Positions 26,149 to 34,681 of a stretch of DNA of 64,000 nt are shown here, in pieces. The stretch comes from an uncultured Marinobacter sp. (lineage in GTDB: Bacteria > Pseudomonadota > Gammaproteobacteria > Pseudomonadales > Oleiphilaceae): positions 496,001 through 560,000 of the forward strand of contig NZ_CANLBK010000001.1 of assembly GCF_947488835.1 (NCBI RefSeq). The letters are read 5' to 3'. Numbering within the stretch: position 1 is the first letter of the stretch; each line of letters begins with the position of its first letter. The position numbers were made by a program, and so were the translations under genes. The notes below the pieces were generated by a model, which saw only the letters and a list, made by a program, of their open reading frames with translations, searched no databases and was not told the DNA's origin.

Positions 26149-27213
26149 CTACTGAATGTTCTGGTTGCGAAATGCGCTCAACACTTTCCATACGGTGTGC
26201 TCGAGGGCGGCGCTGGTCGCGAGCCCAAGCTTTTCAGGCAAGGTTTTTTTGCGCTCGAATGACACCGATACTACGTCTGCCCTCTCACAAGCTTCAATGA
26301 GATATTCGTCGGAGGTTTTAATCTCGTCAATCAATTTTACGTCCAGTGCACGCTTCCCAAACCATATATCCCCGGTAGCTACCGCTGCTATATCCAACTC
26401 TGGCCGGCGTTCGCTAACGTAGTCTTTGAACAGGTCGTGGGTGTCTTCCAGATCCGACAGAAATTTCTGCCTGCCCTTATCGGTGTTCTCACCAAATATG
26501 GTCATGGTGCGCTTATGCTCGCCCGCCGTCAGGATCTCGAAGTCGACATCGTTTTTCTTGAGCAGGCGATGGAAGTTCGGCAACTGGGCGACAACACCAA
26601 TCGAACCAAGAATCGCAAACGGCGATGCAATGATGCGGTCTGCCACGCAGGCCATCATGTACCCACCGCTTGCCGCGACTTTGTCGACGCAAGCTGTCAA
26701 GTGAATGCCTTTGCCTCGGATACGATCAAGCTGTGCAGCAGCCAGCCCATAGGAATGCACCAGCCCGCCTCCGCTTTCCAGCCGGATGACGACTTCATCT
26801 TTACCGGGTTCGGCCACGCTCAACACGGCAGAGATCGCCCTGCGCAGTGGATCGGTATCACTGGCTTTGATATCACCGTCAAAATCCAGCACAAAAAGCC
26901 GTGCCGGCGTTGCTTCTGGCTCACCTGCGTCCGGTTTTTTTGCTTTCTCAGCCTTCTTTTCGGCTTTCTCTTTTTTCTTTTTAGCCTTGCCCCAGGCTTT
27001 CAGCTCTTGCTCCGTCATCAGGCGTGCCTGAATCGACTCACGCAATTTACGGTACTTATCGTTGAGCTTACGGATCTGCAACTCTCCGTCGTCATCTTCT
27101 CCATCTTTATCCTTATGGGTGGCTGCAATAATGATAGAGACAACAACCACTGCCGCAATAACAAAGGTGACCACTTTGGCCAAAAACAAACCGTATTCTG
27201 TCAGGAACTCCAA
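26149..27213 (-). CDS. sohB: Probable inner-membrane protease SohB
   Basis: S49-family serine protease of 354 residues. N-terminal membrane helix (about 12-31), then a Lys-rich basic stretch (about 76-93, KAKKKKEKAEKKAEKAKK), then the ClpP-like fold. The catalytic pair is Ser182 in KVAASGGYMMAC and Lys234 in GEHKR. The active site is expected on the periplasmic side. The E. coli homologue suppresses degP defects. Upstream is a 234-bp divergent promoter region shared with the SCP-2 gene. Confidence 0.93.
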   Translation of the reverse strand: MEFLTEYGLFLAKVVTFVIAAVVVVSIIIAATHKDKDGEDDDGELQIRKLNDKYRKLRESIQARLMTEQELKAWGKAKKKKEKAEKKAEKAKKPDAGEPEATPARLFVLDFDGDIKASDTDPLRRAISAVLSVAEPGKDEVVIRLESGGGLVHSYGLAAAQLDRIRGKGIHLTACVDKVAASGGYMMACVADRIIASPFAILGSIGVVAQLPNFHRLLKKNDVDFEILTAGEHKRTMTIFGENTDKGRQKFLSDLEDTHDLFKDYVSERRPELDIAAVATGDIWFGKRALDVKLIDEIKTSDEYLIEACERADVVSVSFERKKTLPEKLGLATSAALEHTVWKVLSAFRNQNIQ

Positions 27214-27311
27214 ATCACTTCTCCAGCGAGTTAAGCAAGCACGAGAGTGTAACTTACCGAAACTCTGGTGATAAGCAGAGCAAAATTATTAAAACAAGCG
27301 TTCGATCGGGC

Positions 27312-27340
27312 TTGACAGGGGTTAAGTCTCACCATAAAGT
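27312..27340 (+). promoter_or_regulatory. Sigma-70 promoter of the SCP-2 gene
   Basis: Perfect -35 TTGACA at 27312-27317 and TAAAGT at 27335-27340, with exactly 17 bases between. It predicts a leader of about 100 nt before the ATG at 27448, long for a 104-residue gene. Confidence 0.75.
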
Positions 27341-27447
27341 CGGAAAGCGAAGTCGGCTCTATCCGGCAGCTGCCAACGATGGCTTGTGTAGCCAAGCATA
27401 CATAGCAGTTTTAAAGACAAGACAACCACTAAACAAAGGGTAAACAA

Positions 27448-27762
27448 ATGTCTGTAGATCAAATCTTTGAAAAGCTCGAGCAGAACTTCAATGCAGATGC
27501 CGCGCAGGGCCTGGATCTGGTATTCCAGTTTGATATCGAAGACGACAAGACCCACCACCTGGTCATCAAAGACGGCACATGCAAGCTGCACGAAGGCCCG
27601 CATGACGATCCTTCTGTAACACTGATCATGAACTCAGAAACCCTTCAGGGTATCGTTTCCGGCGAAACCGATGGCATGCAAGCCTTTATGGCTGGCCAGC
27701 TGCGCGCTGAAGGCGACATGATGCTGGCTACCAAGCTGGGCGAGCTTTTCAACATGGGCTGA
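27448..27762 (+). CDS. SCP-2 sterol-transfer family protein
   Basis: Compact lipid-binding domain protein of 104 residues occupying the whole SCP-2 fold: VFQFDIEDDKTHHLVIKDGT, then PSVTLIMNSETLQGIVSGE and the C-terminal LRAEGDMMLATKLGELF helix. In bacteria such proteins carry fatty acyl or other hydrophobic ligands; the ligand here is unknown. Monocistronic, with a strong promoter and a strong terminator, suggesting abundant expression. Confidence 0.92.
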   Translation: MSVDQIFEKLEQNFNADAAQGLDLVFQFDIEDDKTHHLVIKDGTCKLHEGPHDDPSVTLIMNSETLQGIVSGETDGMQAFMAGQLRAEGDMMLATKLGELFNMG

Positions 27763-27792
27763 TTGCGCCCTGTTGAGCAGATTAAAGCTCAT

Positions 27793-27823
27793 AAAAAAAC
27801 CCGCGCTTGGCGCGGGTTTTTTG
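27793..27823. terminator. Bidirectional rho-independent terminator
   Basis: CCCGCGC/GCGCGGG stem with a TTG loop, flanked by A and T runs on the two sides (27817-27822 T). It ends the SCP-2 gene on the plus strand and can end the fimL-like gene on the minus strand, whose stop lies 30 bases away. Confidence 0.92.
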
Positions 27824-27852
27824 TTCTCTGGAGAAGAGTTTTCAGACTTCCA

Positions 27853-29430
27853 CTAAAGATCCACATCATCCAGAGATGTTTCCGCCAAACGAAGCAGATC
27901 TACGTTACTCTCCTCACGCTTGCCAATCCCCTCAATGTAGTACTCAAGCGATGTCAGAGCATCCGCCAGCGCTTCCAGAACCTGGTTCCCCGGCGCTTCA
28001 CGAGAATCCAGCATGCGCTCCTGAATAGAGGCTGCCACACGCTCAAGCACGTGGGCAGCGCCCGGATCATTTATCATCTGCAACCCACCCCAAATACTGT
28101 GCAGGGTTGCGGGCAGATTCGCCAAATGAAGCTTGTCATAATCCGACTCCACGAAGGCGGTAATCGCGCGCTTCGCCAGCGTTAATGCTCCGCGGGCTTC
28201 ATCCGCAACCACATACACGGCCTCCTTGAAGTACATAGACTCTTCATGGCTGCGCTCAGTGCCCGCCAGTGCGTCAGTTTCAGCGGTAATACCCCGGCTG
28301 ACGATCTGCATAACAGCGTCTTCAATACCCAGTACCGAATCCGCAAGGCGGAATAGCTCTTCTTCTCCAGGTAGCCGTGATTCTGCTTCCCAGTTGCGGA
28401 GCTTGCCTGCTTCTTCGCGGGCAATGGTGGCAAGCCGATTAAGGTCCAGCATAACCAAGGTGTTAGAAAGGCGCTCCAGCGCATCGGCAATGGAGGAAAG
28501 CTCTGCCAGATCCGGCTCTATGCCACGCTCGATAATGTCCAGTTTATCTTTTAGCTGGTTGAGCTCATCTTGCAGTGCCTCGGATAACGACGTCAGTACG
28601 TCAGTACCAGGCCCATACAATCGTCTTGCATGGGCTTCGAGGATGGAATCCGGAAATTCGGCTGGTGCGAGCTGGAATTCTGAAAGCACACGCGTCACTT
28701 CGGGATTGCCGGAGCCGCTGCGGTAGAGCAGATATACCAGGTCGCGAATAAGCGAGTCCGGAGCATCTTTTGCAGTCGCTACCTTGCCAACATACACCAG
28801 TTCCCGAGAGTATTTTTCAATACGCATAAACGTGCGCTTTCGAGCTTTGGTAAACGGCATGGCACGGTCAAGCATGGTGTCAGCCACGATAGCAACGAGG
28901 CACCACATTTGCCCCATTGGGGCACCCTGACACAAACGAACAAAGCCCCGAGCGGCCCGGCTTATGAGCTTTTGGCTCACCACAGGGTTTCGATCCCTGA
29001 GAATACCCAACAAAGCTACCTGAAATGTAAGGCGCATCCGCCGAGCAACAATTTCGTATTCGGCCTCATTACCCTCAAAATCAGGAACTTTTAAACCAGC
29101 GCAAAAATTCCGTTGATCTTTTATGTCGACATCGAAAAAGCAGGACTCGGGATAAGGCTTTTCCCGGCGAGCTTCACGAAGGTCGTTTATAACAGGCAGT
29201 AACAACTCGGGATGGTCTGCGCGCTGCTGATGGTAGTACTCCACATAGCGGCGAAGGATAAACAGCGCATTGCTTAAGGTGGTGAGTAATATGTTCTTGT
29301 CATCGTTGGCGCCGACAGGAACATCGTTGGCCATGGCCACGGCTTCCTGGCACAAAAGCGTGCCGCCGCGAAGCTCCACCAGGATAAAGATGCCACGAAG
29401 CTGGTTGAGGAAATCCAGGCAGTTCTGCAA
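27853..29430 (-). CDS. fimL: FimL-like protein (ChpA N-terminal-like), upstream part blocked
   Basis: Resembles P. aeruginosa FimL, an Hpt-like protein without phosphotransfer histidines that acts with FimV and PilZ-type factors in type IV pilus assembly and twitching. 525 residues from TTG 29430. Segments such as LFILRRYVEYYHQQR and ELLLPVINDLREARR match ChpA/FimL; synteny (dnaQ, rnhA nearby) agrees. The reading frame continues 43 codons upstream to an ATG at 29559 with a good ribosome site, but codon 3 there is TAA, so the annotated start is a fallback. A weak GGAGAGGA precedes the TTG. Function may be reduced or lost. Confidence 0.75.
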   Translation of the reverse strand: MQNCLDFLNQLRGIFILVELRGGTLLCQEAVAMANDVPVGANDDKNILLTTLSNALFILRRYVEYYHQQRADHPELLLPVINDLREARREKPYPESCFFDVDIKDQRNFCAGLKVPDFEGNEAEYEIVARRMRLTFQVALLGILRDRNPVVSQKLISRAARGFVRLCQGAPMGQMWCLVAIVADTMLDRAMPFTKARKRTFMRIEKYSRELVYVGKVATAKDAPDSLIRDLVYLLYRSGSGNPEVTRVLSEFQLAPAEFPDSILEAHARRLYGPGTDVLTSLSEALQDELNQLKDKLDIIERGIEPDLAELSSIADALERLSNTLVMLDLNRLATIAREEAGKLRNWEAESRLPGEEELFRLADSVLGIEDAVMQIVSRGITAETDALAGTERSHEESMYFKEAVYVVADEARGALTLAKRAITAFVESDYDKLHLANLPATLHSIWGGLQMINDPGAAHVLERVAASIQERMLDSREAPGNQVLEALADALTSLEYYIEGIGKREESNVDLLRLAETSLDDVDL

Positions 29431-29559
29431 ATCCTCTCCGCTTTCACGGTTTTCCTGAAAGCGCTCAAGACTGGATTCTGCCTGCTTGATGGTCTGCTCT
29501 ATTTCACTTTTGACCAGATCAAACGACTGCGATTTCGTCGCAAGAGACGATTAAACCAT
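29431..29559 (-). pseudogene. Interrupted 5' end of the fimL-like gene
   Basis: On the minus strand, AGGAAG then 5 bases lead to ATG GTT TAA: the third codon is a stop (29551-29553). The same frame then runs open into the fimL-like gene and encodes SFDLVKSEIEQTIKQAESSL, which looks like the start of the FimL/ChpA domain. A single C-to-T change of CAA would explain it. No other start (ATG, GTG or TTG) lies between the stop and TTG 29430. Confidence 0.8.
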
Positions 29560-29785
29560 AAACGCTTCCTGTTAATCTGCGGAAACTACCGCACCTTCCT
29601 AGTGAACTGTAGGCCGGCAAGGGTGGGTGCCAGACCTTTTTGTTATGGAGCCGGCTCAAACTCTCCTGACCTGAGCCCGTGCACTCTGCACGAAAAAACT
29701 GACGTACTTATCACTACTTATAACATAAAACTCGAGTACCTCAACAAGGCTGGCGTGTAACAATTAGTACAGGCCGACACAGTTC

Positions 29786-30496
29786 TCATTCTAGGCCTTC
29801 AAGTTTACTCCAGACAGTTTCACCTGCTTTCTTTTCCATAGCAGACATGAACGCTTGATGCGCCTCCAATTCAGCATCTGTAGCGCCAACAACAGGCAGC
29901 GCAGGACGGCTTGAGCTCAACCGGCGAACACCTCCGCCCAAGCCTCCATTCTCCGACCCGGCATCCAGTGACAACGCTGTCTGGCCACCGGTGAGAAGCA
30001 GGAACACCTCCGCCAGGATCTCGGCATCCAGCAGAGCTCCGTGAAGCTCACGGTTGCTGTTGTCAACGCCGTAGCGTTTGCACAGGGCATCGAGGTTATT
30101 CTTCTGCCCTGGGTGCTTCGCTCGAGCTATCGCAAGCGAGTCCACAACACCACAATGGTCCGCAGTTTTGCGCACAGGCCTGATTCGGCCAAACTCCGAA
30201 TCCATGAAACCCACGTCAAAGGCGGCATTGTGAATAACAAGCTCTGCACCCTTGATGAACTCGAAAAACTCGTCAGCAATGTCTGCAAATTTGGGCTTAT
30301 CAACGAGAAATTCGTTGGTGATCCCGTGAATAGTGATAGCTTCGGCTTCGATCTCCCGCTCAGGGTTCACGTACACATGGTAGTTACGCCCTGTGAGCTT
30401 GCGCTCCATCATCTCGACACACCCGATCTCGATGATCCGGTGACCTTGCGCCGGGTCAATACCGGTTGTTTCTGTATCCAGTATTATCTGTCTCAT
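29786..30496 (-). CDS. dnaQ: DNA polymerase III epsilon subunit
   Basis: 3'-5' proofreading exonuclease of the replicative polymerase, about 236 residues. Start at 30496 (MRQIILDTETTGID) rather than the longer frame from 30568, which would run into rnhA. Catalytic DEDDh residues are Asp7 and Glu9, Asp94 in HNAAFD, His152 and Asp157 in HGALLDAEI. The C-terminus has the short segment KKAGETVWSKL that binds the alpha subunit in homologues. rnhA ends 10 bases upstream on the same strand. Confidence 0.97.
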   Translation of the reverse strand: MRQIILDTETTGIDPAQGHRIIEIGCVEMMERKLTGRNYHVYVNPEREIEAEAITIHGITNEFLVDKPKFADIADEFFEFIKGAELVIHNAAFDVGFMDSEFGRIRPVRKTADHCGVVDSLAIARAKHPGQKNNLDALCKRYGVDNSNRELHGALLDAEILAEVFLLLTGGQTALSLDAGSENGGLGGGVRRLSSSRPALPVVGATDAELEAHQAFMSAMEKKAGETVWSKLEGLE

Positions 30497-30506
30497 AAAT
30501 CCCACA

Positions 30507-30944
30507 TTAATCCAGTTCAGCAACGCCCTTGTTCGCAAGCTCGTCTGCGAGTTCGTTATCCGGCACACCTGCGTGGCCTTTTACCCAATGCCAGTTAACC
30601 TTATGCTTCTTCGTTTCCGAATCCAGTTCACGCCATAGGTCATCATTTTTAACCGGCTTTTTTGCAGAAGTTTTCCAGCCGTTACGCTTCCACCCGGAAA
30701 GCCATTCTGTAATTCCTTTCCGGACATACTGGGAGTCCGTGTACAACTCCACTTCACAATCGCGCTTGAGAGCTTTTAACCCCTGGATTGCAGCCATCAA
30801 CTCCATGCGGTTATTCGTAGTGTGCCGTTCTCCACCGTGCATGGTTTTTACTGCGTCACCATAACGCAATACAACACCCCAACCACCTCGCCCCGGGTTC
30901 CCCTTACAAGCGCCATCGGTATATACAATTACCTTTCCGGACAT
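30507..30944 (-). CDS. rnhA: Ribonuclease HI
   Basis: Cleaves the RNA strand of RNA-DNA hybrids; 145 residues, family length. Catalytic Asp10 ([11 protein letters not shown]), Glu48 (RMELMAAI), Asp70 (YTDSQYV) and Asp134 with His124 in [15 protein letters not shown] all match E. coli numbering. The basic handle [15 protein letters not shown] is present. rnhA-dnaQ is a usual pair, and the methyltransferase gene precedes it by 45 bp. Confidence 0.98.
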   Translation of the reverse strand: MSGKVIVYTDGACKGNPGRGGWGVVLRYGDAVKTMHGGERHTTNNRMELMAAIQGLKALKRDCEVELYTDSQYVRKGITEWLSGWKRNGWKTSAKKPVKNDDLWRELDSETKKHKVNWHWVKGHAGVPDNELADELANKGVAELD

Positions 30945-30989
30945 TCAAACTCCCGCATGTATTTCAGTTTAGCGGCCTTTTAAGGCCGG

Positions 30990-31781
30990 TCAGTCTTCAG
31001 GGTGCTCGCAGCTCTGTGGCGGACACGCTCTCGCCGCACCAACTGTGCGTTTTCCCGACAGACCCAGAACGCTGCTTTGTCGCCAAACATGTCGCCGTGG
31101 AATCCGGGCACACACCCTTTTTTTTGCAAGGATACAGTAATAGGCACCAACCGGCAGAAACCCGTAAGCTGACATACGCTCGCCCAGCGCGCCCGTCCCT
31201 TTGCGACCACTGCGCTGCAAAGGTAATCGATAGAATCGGGTCAGGGATGTTTCAATCTGAAAGTCCAGCAAGTGAAGCCAATCCTCCATTCGCCCCCGGG
31301 ACAGGAACCGCCCACCCCACGGCCCTCCATTATGACGCGATATCAGCCTTCGCACCCCCCAAAAGCTGACAGGATTAAAGCCAATCAGCGCAATCATGCC
31401 ATCACCTCGCAACACGCGGGCAGCCTCTCGCAAAACCTGATGGGGATCGGGCGAAAAGTCCGCAGTATGATGGAGTACCACCAGATCCATGGAGTCCCCG
31501 GGGAAAGGCAACTCGTCCGCATCGCACACAACCACGCCCTCAGGTATGTTGGCAAAACAACTGGGGGTAGTCATGATCTTTTGAGAAAAGTCAGTCCCAT
31601 TAGCCAAGGGAAGCCGGTGACTGACACCGACTTGAAGTTGCCGAGCTCCAGTCAACCTCTTCAGCCGCTGCTCAAGAAAGGCCCGTTGATCTGCCAGAAG
31701 CCTGCGCCCGAGCGGTGTCTGAAACCAATTCTCAAAGCTCTCGCTCCTTGATGAATAATCAACCATCTGGGCATTCTTCAC
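30990..31781 (-). CDS. SAM-dependent methyltransferase, class I
   Basis: 263-residue methyltransferase of the type-11 group. The segment VVCDADELPFPGDSMDLVVL and HHTADFSPDPHQVLREAARV resembles the SAM-binding motifs II-III region, though the first glycine loop is weak (LQVGVSHRL). It is the counterpart of the gene between gloB and rnhA in Pseudomonas. The GTG start at 31781 is used; ATG at 31766 is the next choice. The C-terminal 40 residues are basic and Cys-containing. Substrate unknown. Confidence 0.85.
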   Translation of the reverse strand: MKNAQMVDYSSRSESFENWFQTPLGRRLLADQRAFLEQRLKRLTGARQLQVGVSHRLPLANGTDFSQKIMTTPSCFANIPEGVVVCDADELPFPGDSMDLVVLHHTADFSPDPHQVLREAARVLRGDGMIALIGFNPVSFWGVRRLISRHNGGPWGGRFLSRGRMEDWLHLLDFQIETSLTRFYRLPLQRSGRKGTGALGERMSAYGFLPVGAYYCILAKKRVCARIPRRHVWRQSSVLGLSGKRTVGAARACPPQSCEHPED

Positions 31782-31903
31782 ACTACCTATACTCCCGCGT
31801 TGAATAACCGGATGGAATACCAGGGTTTCACCGGCTGTTGGGGCTACGACCTTAATGCTCTATCATATTAGCCACACTTGCCAAGCATTTACGGGGACAT
31901 CTG

Positions 31904-32698
31904 ATGCTCACCATCTCTGCCATACCGGCGTTCAGCGATAACTATATCTGGTGTATTGCCGATACAGATACCGGCAAAGCCCTGATTGTGGACCCAGGCC
32001 AGGCGAAGCCGGTTCAGGAACACCTTGCAAAACAGGGGCTGACACTGGACACCATTCTCGTTACCCATCACCACCCTGATCACGTAGGGGGAATCAAGGA
32101 CCTCGTTCAGGACAATCCCGACTGCCGCGTAACCGGGCCTGCAGAATCACCCTTTAAAGGTAGCACCAACGTTGTTCATCCGGGCGATGAAGTGGTTTGG
32201 AGAGACATTACTTTTCAGGTGATGAGTGTTCCGGGACACACGCTCGATCACATTGCCTACTTCACAGACACTAAAATTAATGGACGCCCCGCTCTATTCT
32301 GTGGCGATACGCTTTTCGTAATTGGCTGCGGCCGATTATTTGAAGGCACCCCGTCCCAGATGCTGGAGTCTCTCAAGTCTATTCGCGAACTCCCAGGTGA
32401 AACGGCTATTTATTGCGCCCATGAGTACACTCTTTCAAACCTACGCTTCGCCCGCAGCTTGCTACCGGATGACAGCAAGCTTGAAGCCTTTGAACGTGCG
32501 TGCAAAGACAAGCGGGATGCAGGTGAGCCAACTGTGCCGTCGATACTTGATGAAGAAAAACAGCTTAACCCGTTTTTGCGCTGGGACGATCCCCAGGTTG
32601 TAAGTGCGGCCAAACGCTACGCTGCCGGGCAAGGTCTGCCGGCGGATTCAGACAGTGCGATCTTTGCAGCCATACGCCACGGTAAAGATAACTTTTGA
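31904..32698 (+). CDS. gloB: Hydroxyacylglutathione hydrolase (glyoxalase II)
   Basis: Hydrolyses S-lactoylglutathione to lactate in methylglyoxal detoxification. 264 residues with the metallo-beta-lactamase metal motif THHHPDH at 54-60, then [30 protein letters not shown], the bridging Asp in GDTL, and [14 protein letters not shown]. The C-terminal helical substrate domain closes with LRWDDPQV. Divergent from the methyltransferase gene with 122 bp between. Confidence 0.97.
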   Translation: MLTISAIPAFSDNYIWCIADTDTGKALIVDPGQAKPVQEHLAKQGLTLDTILVTHHHPDHVGGIKDLVQDNPDCRVTGPAESPFKGSTNVVHPGDEVVWRDITFQVMSVPGHTLDHIAYFTDTKINGRPALFCGDTLFVIGCGRLFEGTPSQMLESLKSIRELPGETAIYCAHEYTLSNLRFARSLLPDDSKLEAFERACKDKRDAGEPTVPSILDEEKQLNPFLRWDDPQVVSAAKRYAAGQGLPADSDSAIFAAIRHGKDNF

Positions 32699-32708
32699 TC
32701 GGTTAACA

Positions 32709-32740
32709 AAACCTCTCATTGTCGTAACGAGAGGTTTCTT
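32709..32740 (+). terminator. Terminator after gloB
   Basis: AACCTCTC (32710-32717) with GAGAGGTT (32729-32736), an 8-bp stem, then TCTT. It lies 12 bases after the gloB stop and likely separates it from mltD. Confidence 0.7.
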
Positions 32741-32852
32741 GACCCTATTAAACGAGCTCCCATAGAATCCTTTAAACTTTTGCTCGTAACTCATTAAATA
32801 TGCCGGGTTTTTAGACATAAGCCCAGCGGAATATCAGATTCGGAATCCGCCT

Positions 32853-34562
32853 ATGTTGGTCAAACGTTTGCCCCTGCTTTTTATCCTCGGTGCTTTGGCG
32901 GGTGGCTGCAGCTCTCTCTATTTGTCTAAAGATTCAGCATCTCAAAGTCCGCTGGAGTCTGAAGAAGTAACCCTCGCTGCCGGTGATGAAGAGCTTAAGG
33001 AGTCTGTTGAAACCGGCAAAGACAGTGATGCAGTGCGCAATGAGCCGCTGGACGACGCAATCGCGCCAGAGCTTAAAGCAGCCGCACGGGATGCACGGGA
33101 AAAATTGGACAATCCTGAACAGAACATCACCGCAGACGCCGCCGGAGAGGCGGATATGTGGGACCGGCTCAGGGCCGGATTCATGCTCGACCACGATGTT
33201 GATGACAAGCGCGTAGAAGACCAGTTGAACTGGTACGCACGGCATCCGAACTACATTAACCGCGTCGTTGAGCGCGGAAGCCGGTATCTGTACCACATTG
33301 TTAATGAAACAGAGAAACGTGGTCTACCAGCTGAATTCGCCCTGCTACCCGTCGTTGAGAGTGCGTTCGATCCGTTTGCATATTCCCACGGCCGGGCAGC
33401 CGGGCTCTGGCAATTTATTCCTTCAACAGGTAAGTATTTCGGCCTGACCCAAAGCTGGTGGCACGATGACCGCCGCGATGTAATAGCCGCCACAGATGCT
33501 GCCCTCACCTATCTCGACCGCCTGACCAACCGCTTTGGTGGTGACTACACACTCGCACTGGCCGCCTACAACAGTGGCGGGGGCACCGTTTCAATTGCCA
33601 TGCGCCGGAACCGGAACAGCAACAAGCCCGAGGATTTCTGGTCGCTGCAATTACCACAGGAAACACGCCACTACGTGCCCAAGCTGATTGCGCTGGCAAA
33701 GATATTCGATGACCCGAAAGCCTACGGCATAGAGCTTCCAACGCTCAAAGACGAACCCTATTTCGACATCGTCGAAACCGGCGGGCAACTGGATCTCGCC
33801 CAGGCTGCAGAACTTGCGAGCGTCGACATTGACGAAATCTATCTGCTTAATCCTTCGTATAACCGTTGGGCGACCTCTCCAGAAGGCCCGCACCGTTTGC
33901 TCGTGCCCCACCAGAATGCCGAAAGCTTCCGTACGGCTTTAGCGAACATTCCACCAGAAAAACGAGTGTCCTGGCGCAACTATGTCGTCAAATCCGGAGA
34001 TAGTCTGAACACTATCTCCAGAAAGTTTTCCACCACCCCTGCGGTGCTGCAGCAGGTCAACAACCTCAACGGCGACCTTATCCGCATTGGCCAACGGCTG
34101 ATGATCCCTTCAGCTTCAAAGAATTCCGACGCCTACGCTCTCAGCGCGTCCCAGCGGCTTGAGCGCAAGCAGGACAAAAAGCGGTCGGGAAGCAAGCTGC
34201 GTTACACTGTGCGCCGCGGCGACACCTTCTGGGATATTGCGCGAGAACATCGGGTTTCAGTGCGCCAGGTGGCGGCCTGGAACGGTATGGCACCCGGAGA
34301 CCCGCTGATCCCCGGAAAAGAACTGGTGATCTGGTCAAATACCGCACAACCCACTATTGCCTCAGCTGGCAGCACCCGTGGCAAAGCCATGGTTCGAAAG
34401 GTGGGATACCGCGTTCGTAAAGGCGACTCCCTTGCCCTCATTGCGAATCGTTTCTCGGTAAACGTGCGCGACATCGCAAGCTGGAACGATCTGAATACCT
34501 CCCGTTATCTGCAACCAGGGCAAAGTCTGGTACTCTACGTCGACATCCGGAACAGCCCCTGA
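32853..34562 (+). CDS. mltD: Membrane-bound lytic murein transglycosylase D
   Basis: Outer-membrane lipoprotein that cleaves peptidoglycan with formation of anhydromuramic ends. 569 residues: lipobox LAGGC with Cys19, acidic linker, SLT domain about 135-290 with catalytic Glu169 in ALLPVVESAFDPFA and GLWQFIPSTGKYFGL, then three LysM repeats starting YVVKSGDSL, YTVRRGDTF and YRVRKGDSL (about 379, 451, 517). Three LysM units at the C-terminus is one more than the E. coli enzyme carries. Synteny with gloB agrees with Pseudomonas. Confidence 0.97.
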   Translation: MLVKRLPLLFILGALAGGCSSLYLSKDSASQSPLESEEVTLAAGDEELKESVETGKDSDAVRNEPLDDAIAPELKAAARDAREKLDNPEQNITADAAGEADMWDRLRAGFMLDHDVDDKRVEDQLNWYARHPNYINRVVERGSRYLYHIVNETEKRGLPAEFALLPVVESAFDPFAYSHGRAAGLWQFIPSTGKYFGLTQSWWHDDRRDVIAATDAALTYLDRLTNRFGGDYTLALAAYNSGGGTVSIAMRRNRNSNKPEDFWSLQLPQETRHYVPKLIALAKIFDDPKAYGIELPTLKDEPYFDIVETGGQLDLAQAAELASVDIDEIYLLNPSYNRWATSPEGPHRLLVPHQNAESFRTALANIPPEKRVSWRNYVVKSGDSLNTISRKFSTTPAVLQQVNNLNGDLIRIGQRLMIPSASKNSDAYALSASQRLERKQDKKRSGSKLRYTVRRGDTFWDIAREHRVSVRQVAAWNGMAPGDPLIPGKELVIWSNTAQPTIASAGSTRGKAMVRKVGYRVRKGDSLALIANRFSVNVRDIASWNDLNTSRYLQPGQSLVLYVDIRNSP

Positions 34563-34628
34563 TTGTTAACTTTTCAGGGCCGGAACTTTCAGTAAGTATA
34601 AGAATCATAAAAATTTAGCAGACAGGAG

Positions 34629-34650
34629 CGCGGGGCAGGATGCCCCCGCG
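34629..34650 (+). other. GC-rich hairpin in the yejA leader
   Basis: CGCGGGGC (34629-34636) pairs with GCCCC(C)GCG (34642-34650), leaving AGGAT as loop with one bulged C. The in-frame ATG at 34640 sits in the loop, so it is unlikely to be the start; the hairpin may influence translation of the real start at 34682. Confidence 0.5.
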
Positions 34651-34681
34651 TCGGCTTGAAACACCTGAATGTGCGAGACCC

